This document shows positions 34,830 through 42,164 of a stretch of 64,000 nucleotides of DNA, one piece after another. This DNA is from Microvirga massiliensis (GTDB taxonomy: Bacteria > Pseudomonadota > Alphaproteobacteria > Rhizobiales > Beijerinckiaceae). Within the stretch, counting starts at the first letter, position 1. Every line of letters begins with the position of its first letter. Under the pieces are notes generated by a model, which ran no database searches, was not told where the DNA came from, and was given only the letters and a program-made list of their open reading frames with translations. The position numbers and the translations under genes were made by a program. Location of the stretch: positions 39,426 to 103,425 of the forward strand of contig NZ_LN811367.1 in the NCBI RefSeq assembly GCF_001006805.1, read 5' to 3'.

Positions 34830-35264
34830 TCAGGCGGTAATCGCAATCACGAGGCCAAGCACCACGACGACGAAGAGCCCCGCGATCATGATGGCACGCT
34901 CGGCGAGAGGATCCCCTCCGAGGAGCGCCGACGACGCCGAACCATGCGGCGCGACCGAATCCCACGTCAGCGACGATGATGACCGCTCGGCTGGCCCGGT
35001 CGTGTCCCCGCCGGCCAGCGCCGGGTCGGCGGGCGGCAGGCGCACGGGATGGCGTGCAGCATCACGCCCGAGCAGAAACTCACCCTCGAGCCCGACATCC
35101 ACTCCTTGCTCTTCGAGGTGCTTGACGACCAGCGCGATCTCGTCCGTGTCCATCGAGTCGATCGGCAGCGCGCGCCGGAGATCGTCGATCGAGAGTTCCC
35201 CGCCCTGTCTCTTTCCCAGGGCCACGAGGCGTTCCATTCTGTCTTTGTCGATCGGCGTTGCCAT
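34830..35264 (-). CDS. Tail-anchored protein with sigma-70 region 1.1-like domain
   Basis: 144 aa. Residues 8-60 (RMERLVALGKRQGGELSIDD, then LRRALP ... TDEIALVVKHLEEQGVDVG) match the pattern of sigma-70 region 1.1, the acidic N-terminal module by which the housekeeping sigma blocks its own DNA binding. There are no sigma regions 2-4. A Pro/Gly/Ser-rich linker (65-115) leads to one C-terminal hydrophobic helix (about 123-143, IMIAGLFVVVVLGLVIAITA) that ends the protein, so the domain would face the cytoplasm from the membrane. GGAGATGG supports the ATG. The role is unknown. Confidence 0.7.
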   Translation of the reverse strand: MATPIDKDRMERLVALGKRQGGELSIDDLRRALPIDSMDTDEIALVVKHLEEQGVDVGLEGEFLLGRDAARHPVRLPPADPALAGGDTTGPAERSSSSLTWDSVAPHGSASSALLGGDPLAERAIMIAGLFVVVVLGLVIAITA

Positions 35265-35516
35265 GGGGCCATCTCCCCGTTGGGACCGTGCGGGCAGCCG
35301 TCACGAACCGCCCATCCGGCAGGAAAACGCGACAATGGTCCCCTTCGTTGCAGGCCCGGTGCACACGCTCTCGCGAGGTCCGTACGACAGCGTGCCAGCG
35401 CCGATCCCAGGCCGATTTGCGGTTGCCTCGCGGGCAGCAGCCCCCTAGGTTGCCCGGCGAAGAAGGGCGGCGTAGGCACGAGATGCAGCGCCACATGACA
35501 ACCCGGGAGAAGGCAG

Positions 35517-36524
35517 ATGACGGCACCGCCCGCAACCATGCGGCAGATTCGCTTCGCTGGAGCAGGCGGTCCGGAGGTCATCAAGATCGAAACCGCCGAA
35601 ACGCCCCGTCCCGGCCCCGGGCAGGTTCTCATCGAAGTCGTGGCGGCCGGCGTCAACCGGCCCGACTGCCAGCAACGGGCCGGGCGCTATCCTCCACCCC
35701 CTGGAGCAACCGAAATCCCTGGCCTCGAGGTGGCGGGACGCGTGGTCTCGGTCGCGGACGACGTCTCCTGGCCGAAGGTCGGCGACGAGGTCTGCGCGCT
35801 CGTGGTCAGCGGCGGCTATGCCGAATTCTGTGTTGCTGATGCCGCTCTGTGCCTGCCGCGCCCGAAACCTCTTTCCTTGATCGAGGCCGCGGGCGTGCCG
35901 GAGACCTACTTCACGGTCTACGACAACGTTTTCACGCGCGGACGTCTCAAGGCGGGTGAGAGCTTTCTCGTGCACGGCGGGTCGAGCGGGATCGGCTCGA
36001 CGGCCATCCAGCTTGCCCGCCAGGCCGGCGCAACCGTGTACGCGACGGCCGGCTCGCAGGAAAAATGCGAGTTCTGCCTGAGTCTCGGCGCCACGGCCGC
36101 CATCGACTACCGGCGGCAGGATTTCGTGGCCGAGATCAAGCAGATGACCGATAAACGAGGTGTCGACGTCATTCTCGACATGATTGGCGGCTCCTACGTC
36201 CAGCGGAACTTCTCGGCTCTCGCGGTGGAGGGACGCCTCGTCCAGATCGCGTTCCAGCAATCCAGTAAGGTCGAGGAACTCAACCTGCTGCCGATCATGG
36301 TCAAGCGGCTCACCTACACGGGCTCGACGCTCCGCCCCCGTTCCACGCAGCTCAAGGCGGCCATTGCCGAAGGGCTGAAGGCCAACATCTGGCCGATGCT
36401 CGATCGCGGCGCCGTCAAGCCTCTGGTGCATGCCACATTCCCGCTCGAAGAGGCGCAAAAAGCGCATGAGCTCATGGAGTCGAGCGCCCATCTCGGGAAG
36501 ATAATTCTGGTGACCGGACGCTGA
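35517..36524 (+). CDS. NAD(P)H:quinone oxidoreductase, PIG3-like
   Basis: A 335-aa zinc-independent MDR-family reductase. The GroES-like domain covers 20-130 (AAGVNRPDCQQRAGRYPPPPG, GLEVAGRV). The nucleotide fold starts at FLVHGGSSGIGSTAIQLARQ (about 150) with IDYRRQDF after it. No catalytic zinc Cys are present. It reduces quinones or other electrophiles with NADPH. GGGAGAAGG lies upstream of the ATG. Confidence 0.88.
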   Translation: MTAPPATMRQIRFAGAGGPEVIKIETAETPRPGPGQVLIEVVAAGVNRPDCQQRAGRYPPPPGATEIPGLEVAGRVVSVADDVSWPKVGDEVCALVVSGGYAEFCVADAALCLPRPKPLSLIEAAGVPETYFTVYDNVFTRGRLKAGESFLVHGGSSGIGSTAIQLARQAGATVYATAGSQEKCEFCLSLGATAAIDYRRQDFVAEIKQMTDKRGVDVILDMIGGSYVQRNFSALAVEGRLVQIAFQQSSKVEELNLLPIMVKRLTYTGSTLRPRSTQLKAAIAEGLKANIWPMLDRGAVKPLVHATFPLEEAQKAHELMESSAHLGKIILVTGR

Positions 36525-36547
36525 TTACGGCCCGTCCGAGAACCACT

Positions 36548-36712
36548 TCGTCTTTGCGAGCCGCAGGTGAAGCAATCTACCCGTCGACCGATGCGCGACT
36601 GGATTGCTTCACTTCGTTCGCAATGACAGGCGCGTGAAGGCCGGACCCACTGCCGTTATGGCGAATCATAGGCGAAGCAATCTCTGATCACTTCGCTGCG
36701 CTCGTGGTGACG
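36548..36712. repeat. Dispersed intergenic repeat, copy 5
   Basis: The unit holds TCTTTGCGAGCCGCAGGTGA, AGCAATCTACCCGTCGACCG and GGATTGCTTCACTTCGTTCG, then CAATGACA and CCGGACCCACTGCCGT (36641-36656, shared exactly with copy 1). It fills the gap between the quinone reductase and the convergent gene ending at 36744. Confidence 0.8.
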
Positions 36713-36743
36713 AGAAGGGCGCGTAAATGTACCCGACCCTCTG

Positions 36744-37001
36744 TCAGTTCTTGGTCGCGGCCTGCGCCTCCGCGACGGCTTCGGCTTCATGCCGCACCTG
36801 CTCGGAAAGCTGACGCGCGATGGCGGCAATCTTCAGCGCCGTCATCTCCTTGCCATGCACCTCGACATGGCCGGCAAGACCGACGGTCAACAGGGACTCG
36901 AAGACGGACTGCGCCTGAAAGCCACGCTTGATCAGCTCCAGACTGATCTTCTGCCAGTGATCGGAAAGCTGCTCACGGATTTCCGGCGTGTCATCGATCA
37001 T
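36744..37001 (-). CDS. Small helical protein, phasin-like in character
   Basis: About 85 aa, nearly all helix, charged and Ala/Glu-rich at the C-terminus (ARQLSEQVRHEAEAVAEAQA). It contains an amphipathic stretch (SVFESLLTVGLAGHVEVHGKEM). No family is certain; it resembles small phasin-like or helix-bundle proteins only in composition. The ATG at 37001 was taken; a GTG at 37025 is also in frame. Confidence 0.6.
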   Translation of the reverse strand: MIDDTPEIREQLSDHWQKISLELIKRGFQAQSVFESLLTVGLAGHVEVHGKEMTALKIAAIARQLSEQVRHEAEAVAEAQAATKN

Positions 37002-37141
37002 GAAAATAGAACACTCTGTTTGCACTCGCTTCGCCTAGACTCGCTTTGTGCCGCCCGCATGGCAAGACGACTTTTCGTCGAGGCACGCACTTCTCCGGGA
37101 GTGGCTCCTGTCCGCCCTTTGGGCCGATATACGCCGGGTGC

Positions 37142-37618
37142 TCAGAGCCTCTTGGAGCGGCGTGTGCGAGGACGGTCGTCAAGCGGCTCACGCAACTCGA
37201 GAGCGTGACCGTCCGGATCGCGTACGACGGCGACGCGATAGACGCCATTCTCGTCGTCACGCGGCTCCCGCTCGATGAGAGCGTCAGATTCGGCCATGCG
37301 ATCCACGAGGGTGTCGACATTCTTGACGATAAGCGTCACCGGCTCGCGGGAGGTCTTGAGACTGCCCGTCGCGTCTTCAGCCGAACGCAGCTCGATGGCG
37401 TCGAAACGGCGTGCCAGCGTCACGACGCGGACGCCCCCCTCCAGGCGATCTTCGATACGAATGAAGCCGAGCATGGCCCGGTACCAGGTGACGGCGCGGT
37501 CGATGTCCTGAACCGGCAGGGATGCCTCGCCCGAGACCGGCACCGGATCGGCGGCGCCCGGCACCGTGCCTGCAGCGAGCATCGAAAGCGCCAGCAGAGC
37601 ACTCCGAACCATTCTCAT
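37142..37618 (-). CDS. Secreted VOC/glyoxalase-fold protein
   Basis: A 158-aa protein with a signal peptide (residues 1-24, LLALSMLAAGTVPGAA) and a VOC domain (SLPVQDIDRAVTWYRAMLGF, VYRVAVVRDPDGHALELREP). The C-terminal Glu of HALELREP is a usual metal ligand. Most VOC proteins are cytoplasmic, so export is notable. ATG 37618 has GGGGAGAA upstream. It lies downstream of the FixK-type regulator on the same strand, 160 bases away. Confidence 0.75.
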   Translation of the reverse strand: MRMVRSALLALSMLAAGTVPGAADPVPVSGEASLPVQDIDRAVTWYRAMLGFIRIEDRLEGGVRVVTLARRFDAIELRSAEDATGSLKTSREPVTLIVKNVDTLVDRMAESDALIEREPRDDENGVYRVAVVRDPDGHALELREPLDDRPRTRRSKRL

Positions 37619-37777
37619 TCTTGTTCTCCCCGGCGCATGGCAAGGCGCTCCCGAGGAGCGTCCGTGAAAACCGGGGCTTTTAGCGCTACCAGCCGGCGCG
37701 CGCTGTGCGGCACCGCACAATGCTTTGCCGGCTTGGCGCCCCTCGTGGCGTCCGCCGGGGGCTCGATCGCAAACTCG

Positions 37778-38449
37778 TTATCCGACGAGCTGGGCGAGAG
37801 CGGGCTTGTCACGCAGCTCGACGCGTCGCGTCGACGGGAGGGCAATGTAGCCCTTCCGCTCGAGCTGGGTCAGAGACCGGGAGACGGTCTCGATCGTCAG
37901 GCCGAGATGATCGGCAATGTCTGTCCGCGACATGGTGAGCTCAAAGCTGTCCTCGTTGAGCCGTTCGGAGATGTCGAGCAGGAAGGTCGCGATCTTCTCG
38001 ATGGCCGATTTCCGCCCGAGCAGGAGCATATGATCCTGCGCACGCGCCAGCGCCTGCATCAGAGCCTCGACGATGGCGACCGCGAAATCGTTGTCATTCG
38101 CCGCGAGGCCCTCGAGGCCGCAGCGCTTGTAGGACACGACCTTGGCCTCCCCTACGGCCTCGGCGGAAAATCGGTGCTCGTCCCCAGCCTCGATTCCAAA
38201 GAGGTCACCGGGCAGGTAGAAGGCGCCGATCTGCCGCCGGCCGTCGCTCAGGAGCTTGGACGTCCGGACGGTCCCCTCCACGACCTTGTAGTAGTAGGCC
38301 GTGCGATCCCCCTCGCCGAAAATCTCCTCGTCCTTGGCGTAGCGCCGGACCGTGCCGGCGCTCGGCACATGCCCCACGCCATCCGTGTGCCTCCGCGGCT
38401 GCTGCCTGAAGAGCAAGGTTGCGGCGGGGGTCGGAGAGATCGTCTGCAT
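37778..38449 (-). CDS. fixK: Crp/Fnr-family regulator, FixK-type
   Basis: 223 aa. A cyclic-nucleotide-like effector domain covers about 35-140 (YYKVVEGTVRTSKLLSDGRRQIGAFYLPGDLFG). The C-terminal helix-turn-helix shows MSRTDIADHLGLTIETVSRSL, where the Glu and Arg contact TTGAT half-sites in FNR/FixK proteins. The N-terminal Cys cluster that would hold Fe-S in FNR is absent, so it is not itself an oxygen sensor. It is downstream of fixLJ and a receiver gene on the same strand, the classic FixL-FixJ-FixK order; the symbol is by context and sequence. Confidence 0.82.
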   Translation of the reverse strand: MQTISPTPAATLLFRQQPRRHTDGVGHVPSAGTVRRYAKDEEIFGEGDRTAYYYKVVEGTVRTSKLLSDGRRQIGAFYLPGDLFGIEAGDEHRFSAEAVGEAKVVSYKRCGLEGLAANDNDFAVAIVEALMQALARAQDHMLLLGRKSAIEKIATFLLDISERLNEDSFELTMSRTDIADHLGLTIETVSRSLTQLERKGYIALPSTRRVELRDKPALAQLVG

Positions 38450-38578
38450 GGAAGCCCCTCACATCGGCGGAACCGAACATGGCTTCACGGTATTCCGGGC
38501 AGATGACAGCCGAAATTCAGATGTGGACCCTAAGGGATTTCCCGGAGGCACCCGGCGCGGGAGTCGGGCAGGCACCCG

Positions 38579-38956
38579 TCAGGCGGAAGATGCCAGGGCA
38601 CTCCGGATCCTGTCGACGAGAGAACTGTCCGACAAGGGCTTCTCGAGGACCGCGGTGATCCCGGCATCGAGGGCCCGGCGGCGCAGATTCTGATTGAGGC
38701 CGCCGGCGATCAGGATAGCCGGAAACGCGACATGCCGGCTTCGCAGTTCGCTGACGAGCTCGAGCCCGTTCATCGTCGGCATTTCGTAGTCGACCACGAG
38801 GCACGCATGAAGTGGGATCTCGGACTCCGCCAGGAGATCCTGAGCACTCGCGTAGACGCGCACATCCAGCCCCTCGAGACCGAGGGCAAATTTCAACGAC
38901 TGACGGACGGCAGCGTCATCGTCGACGACGAGCACCGGTCCGGACGAAACGGGCAT
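38579..38956 (-). CDS. Single-domain response regulator
   Basis: A 125-aa receiver domain with no output domain. The acidic pocket is VVDDDAAV, the phospho-acceptor is Asp56 (CLVVDYEMP), the conserved Thr/Ser site is LIAGG and the Lys is in LEKPLS. It may act as a phosphate sink or an adaptor for FixL. It sits between fixJ and the FixK-type gene, with a candidate FixK box upstream. Confidence 0.88.
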   Translation of the reverse strand: MPVSSGPVLVVDDDAAVRQSLKFALGLEGLDVRVYASAQDLLAESEIPLHACLVVDYEMPTMNGLELVSELRSRHVAFPAILIAGGLNQNLRRRALDAGITAVLEKPLSDSSLVDRIRSALASSA

Positions 38957-39012
38957 CGAACCGTTTTCCCACTGGCAATGCCCGTTCTTAGCCGATCCCG
39001 CTTGGCCGGATT

Positions 39013-39026
39013 TTGATCCATCTCAA
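39013..39026 (-). promoter_or_regulatory. FixK/FNR-type anaerobox candidate
   Basis: TTGAT-CCAT-CTCAA matches TTGAT-N4-ATCAA at 9 of 10 positions. It lies 57 bases upstream of the lone receiver start. This would place the receiver under FixK control and close a feedback loop in the oxygen circuit. Confidence 0.5.
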
Positions 39027-39120
39027 AACCCGCCCGTCCCGAAGGTCTGGAGGATCGGGTCACGGAGCAATACCGCTGCGCTTCGGCGATGATCGGCTGT
39101 GAGCCGCGACCTGCGCCCGG

Positions 39121-39738
39121 TCAGACCGGCGAGTGTCCTGCCATGAGAGCCATGCGGACGAGTTCGGACAGACTCGCGGCCTGCATCTTCGTCATGACAT
39201 TGGCCCGATAGATCTCGACCGTGCGTGGCGAAATGCCGAGATCATAGGCAATGACCTTGTTGGCTTTGCCTGCGACGAGCCCATCGAGCACTTGGCGCTC
39301 CCGTTCCGAAAGGGAAGCAATGCGACGGACGATTTCCGTGTTTCGCGATCCCTTCTGGGCATCGCGGACTTGCGTATCGAGGGCGGTACGAATTGCCGAC
39401 AGCAATGCTTCGTCATCGAAGGGCTTCTCGATGAAGTCGACGGCGCCGGCCTTCATGGCCTCGACCGCCATCGGGACATCGGCGTGTCCGGTGATGACGA
39501 TCACGGGAAGATCGATGCCCCGGTTATGCAGATGCCGTTGCAGTTCGAGACCGTCCATTTCCGGCATACGGATGTCGGTGACGATGCACCCATGGGCCAA
39601 GCTCGGAAGTGCTGACAGGAAAGAGAGCGCCGAGTCGTAGAGCCTGACCGAGAGGCCGGCCGAACCCAGCAGGAAAGCGAGCGACTGACGAACCGCCATG
39701 TCGTCATCGACGATATGGACGACCTGCTCATGGCTCAT
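39121..39738 (-). CDS. fixJ: Two-component response regulator FixJ
   Basis: About 205 aa, close to the usual 204. The receiver has IVDDDMAVRQSL, phospho-acceptor Asp near residue 54 (CIVTDIRMPEMDG), ITGHADV and the Lys in FIEKPFDD. The LuxR-type helix-turn-helix is at the C-terminus (SLSERERQVLDGLVAGKANKVIA ... GISPRTVEIYRANVMTKM). FixL phosphorylates it when oxygen is low and it then switches on fixK. The ATG at 39738 has a G-rich ribosome site (GGGGGG) at good distance; an ATG nine bases earlier overlaps that site. Confidence 0.92.
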   Translation of the reverse strand: MSHEQVVHIVDDDMAVRQSLAFLLGSAGLSVRLYDSALSFLSALPSLAHGCIVTDIRMPEMDGLELQRHLHNRGIDLPVIVITGHADVPMAVEAMKAGAVDFIEKPFDDEALLSAIRTALDTQVRDAQKGSRNTEIVRRIASLSERERQVLDGLVAGKANKVIAYDLGISPRTVEIYRANVMTKMQAASLSELVRMALMAGHSPV

Positions 39739-39788
39739 ATGCGACATCCCCCCTGTCCAGCGGCATCGCCCGAATTGCGCAATGATCC

Positions 39789-39803
39789 CGAAACCGGTTT
39801 TCG
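39789..39803. repeat. Short REP-like palindrome between fixL and fixJ
   Basis: CGAAACCGGTTTTCG is a near-palindrome of the type found in longer REP elements of this order. It lies in the 39739-39892 gap. It is too short to classify firmly. Confidence 0.3.
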
Positions 39804-39892
39804 ATCGACCCGCCGTGCCGCTCCGACCGGGCGCCATGCGACAACCTTGCTGCGCTGCTGCATAAGCTCATAGACATGATGAACCGTGTCGC

Positions 39893-41425
39893 TCATCCGA
39901 TTTCGATCTCTTCGTCCGATACGGTGCGCAGGGTGAAATGGAAGATCGTTCCGACGTCCGGTTGCGACTCGACCCAGATCTTCCCGCCGTGAGATTCGAC
40001 GATCGTGCGGCAGATGGAGAGGCCTACCCCCATGCCGTGCGGCTTCGTCGTCACGAAGGGCTGAAAGAGTTGCGCCGTGACCTCGGGTGCGAGGCCCGTG
40101 CCCGTGTCGGTAACGGTAATCTCGACCATTCCATCGTCGCGAGCAGTCGTGCCGATGACCAGATTCCGGTTCTCGGTGTCCAGCATCGCCTCGATGGCAT
40201 TGCGAACGAGATTGAGCAGCACCTGCTGAACCTGAATCCGGTCGGCGAGGACATGTTCGGCGTTGGAGTCAAGACGATAGACGACTCTGATTCCTTTCTC
40301 CTTGGCGCCGACGAGAGCAAGCGCGCTCGCCTCCTCGATGAGCTTCGGAAGGTTTTCGATGTGGCGCTCGCTCTCGCCGCGCGCCACGAATTCACGCAGG
40401 TGGCGGATGATGCGGCCTGCCCGCAAGGCCTGCTCGGCCGCTTGGCCGACAGCGTCCGATAGCATCGGCACGGACTCGCCCTGCATGCGCTCCAGGATGC
40501 GGCGGCACCCCTTGAGGTAATTTGCGATTGCGGTGAGCGGTTGATTGATCTCGTGCGCGAGCGCGGATGCCATTTCGCCGAGAGCCGTGAAGCGTGACAT
40601 ATGCACGAGCTCGGATTGCAGATCCTGAAGCCGCGCCTCGGTCCGCTGCCGCTCCGTGAGATCCCGGATGAAACCCGTGAAGTAGCGCGTGTCGCGCGAA
40701 TGCATCTCTCCGACGGAAAGCTCCATCGGGAAGGTCGAACCGTCCTTGCGCTGCCCGACGACGACCCGTCCGATGCCGATGATGCGGCGCTCTCCCGTTG
40801 CTAGATAGCGCGCCAAATATCCGTCGTGCTGCTCGCGATAGGGCGAGGGCATCAGCATAGCGACGTTGCGCCCGATCACTTCCGACGCTCCGTAGCCGAA
40901 GAGACGCTCGGCCGTCGCACTGAAGGATTGAATGGACGCCTGCTCGTCGATGACGATCATCGCGTCCGGCACCGTCTCGAGGATCGAGCGCAGATGCGCC
41001 TCGCTCGCCCTGAGCGCGTCTTCAGCCGCAACCCGGTCAGTCACGTCCTGTGTGACTTTTGCAAAGCCCAGTAGGCGGCCGCCGGGTTCGGTCAGGAGCG
41101 TCGTCTTGGCATGGGCCACGAAGCGGCTGCCGTCCTTCCGCAGGCGATCGCCCTGCTCCTCGCGCCGGCCGGTGCCCCGGACGGTCTCGAGCACTTCCTC
41201 GGGCTTTCCGGCAGCGACGTCCTCCGGCGTGTAGAGGATCGAGATGTTCTGCCCAACGATTTCGTCCCGCCGCCAGCCCGTGATCCGCTCGGCTCCCAGG
41301 TTTGCGCGGACAATCCGGCCATCGACGTCGAGCATGAAGATTGCAAAGTCCGTGGCCGCGTCGAGCAGGAGCGCGAGCGGCGAGACCTCGTCGATGGCGA
41401 GATTTTCGGAGGGGCTGATCTGCAT
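39893..41425 (-). CDS. fixL: Oxygen-sensing histidine kinase FixL
   Basis: 510 aa, apparently soluble. PAS1 covers about 15-125 and the heme-binding PAS about 140-255. The proximal heme ligand falls exactly at residue 200 (PYREQHDGYL), as in the Bradyrhizobium protein, and the Arg-rich strand RRIIGIGRVVVG that senses bound O2 is intact. The phosphorylated His is near residue 290 (ALAHEINQPLTAIANYLKG) and the ATPase domain spans 385-500 (LVRNAIEAM, VTDTGTGLAPEV, GMGVGLSICRTIVESHGG). In low oxygen it phosphorylates FixJ. The lack of membrane helices separates it from the Sinorhizobium form. Confidence 0.93.
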   Translation of the reverse strand: MQISPSENLAIDEVSPLALLLDAATDFAIFMLDVDGRIVRANLGAERITGWRRDEIVGQNISILYTPEDVAAGKPEEVLETVRGTGRREEQGDRLRKDGSRFVAHAKTTLLTEPGGRLLGFAKVTQDVTDRVAAEDALRASEAHLRSILETVPDAMIVIDEQASIQSFSATAERLFGYGASEVIGRNVAMLMPSPYREQHDGYLARYLATGERRIIGIGRVVVGQRKDGSTFPMELSVGEMHSRDTRYFTGFIRDLTERQRTEARLQDLQSELVHMSRFTALGEMASALAHEINQPLTAIANYLKGCRRILERMQGESVPMLSDAVGQAAEQALRAGRIIRHLREFVARGESERHIENLPKLIEEASALALVGAKEKGIRVVYRLDSNAEHVLADRIQVQQVLLNLVRNAIEAMLDTENRNLVIGTTARDDGMVEITVTDTGTGLAPEVTAQLFQPFVTTKPHGMGVGLSICRTIVESHGGKIWVESQPDVGTIFHFTLRTVSDEEIEIG

Positions 41426-41677
41426 GATCCTTCGGGATGGCCGGGAAAACGGTCCGGCGCAGCCTCTGCGTCTTAGCGGTTCTCTCGCCCGATGTGGACT
41501 CCGGATCGTAGCTCGCGGGCCACCGGCGCGCCATTCCGGCTGAGGTTCCGATACCTACTGGGGTCGAGCGACCATTGCCAGCCGGCGCTCACCCTGGCCC
41601 GCGCCGTGGAGTTGACGGCAATGTCGGTCTGAGGCAACGCGGTTCACTATGGAAGCGAAGGTGACGGAAGGTTCCGC

Positions 41678-41962
41678 ATGGTGAAAGGCCTTTTATCCCG
41701 CCTCTTCGGCAAGGCGGAACCGTCCGGTCCCGTCGAGCAACCGAGCGTCGAGTACAAGGGCTATCGGATCACGCCGAGCCCCTACCCGTCGAATGGGCAA
41801 TACCAGACCGCAGGTGTGATCCGGAGCCTGGCGGAACCGGCGCGAGAGCACCGTTTCATTCGCGCGGAAACCCATCCGAGCATCGATGCGGCCGCGAGTT
41901 TCGCCGTCATCAAGGCGAAACAGATCATCGACGAGCAGGGCGATAGCCTGTTCCGGGATTGA
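41678..41962 (+). CDS. HlyU-family protein
   Basis: A 94-aa protein: hydrophilic N-terminus, then YKGYRITPSPYPSNGQYQTAGVI and a C-terminal helix ASFAVIKAKQIIDEQGDSLF, the HlyU_transcriptional-activator pattern of alphaproteobacteria. Despite the family name DNA binding is not evident here. It stands alone between fixL (divergent) and the hybrid kinase. Confidence 0.8.
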   Translation: MVKGLLSRLFGKAEPSGPVEQPSVEYKGYRITPSPYPSNGQYQTAGVIRSLAEPAREHRFIRAETHPSIDAAASFAVIKAKQIIDEQGDSLFRD

Positions 41963-42164
41963 GGGCCGGAGGCCGGCCGGCCGGAAGGAAGGCTATCAGC
42001 GGCTGCACGGCAAGGAGCTGAGATCCTGAGCCTTCGATTCCGGGCGGGCCTCGTCGGCGCGCACTGCCCGGAGCCGGGGATCCAACCCGCAAACTCGGCC
42101 TCGATGGAACACCAGCGGCAACGATCTGGTATTCTGATAAGGTGGCGCTCGATAAACGGCCGAC

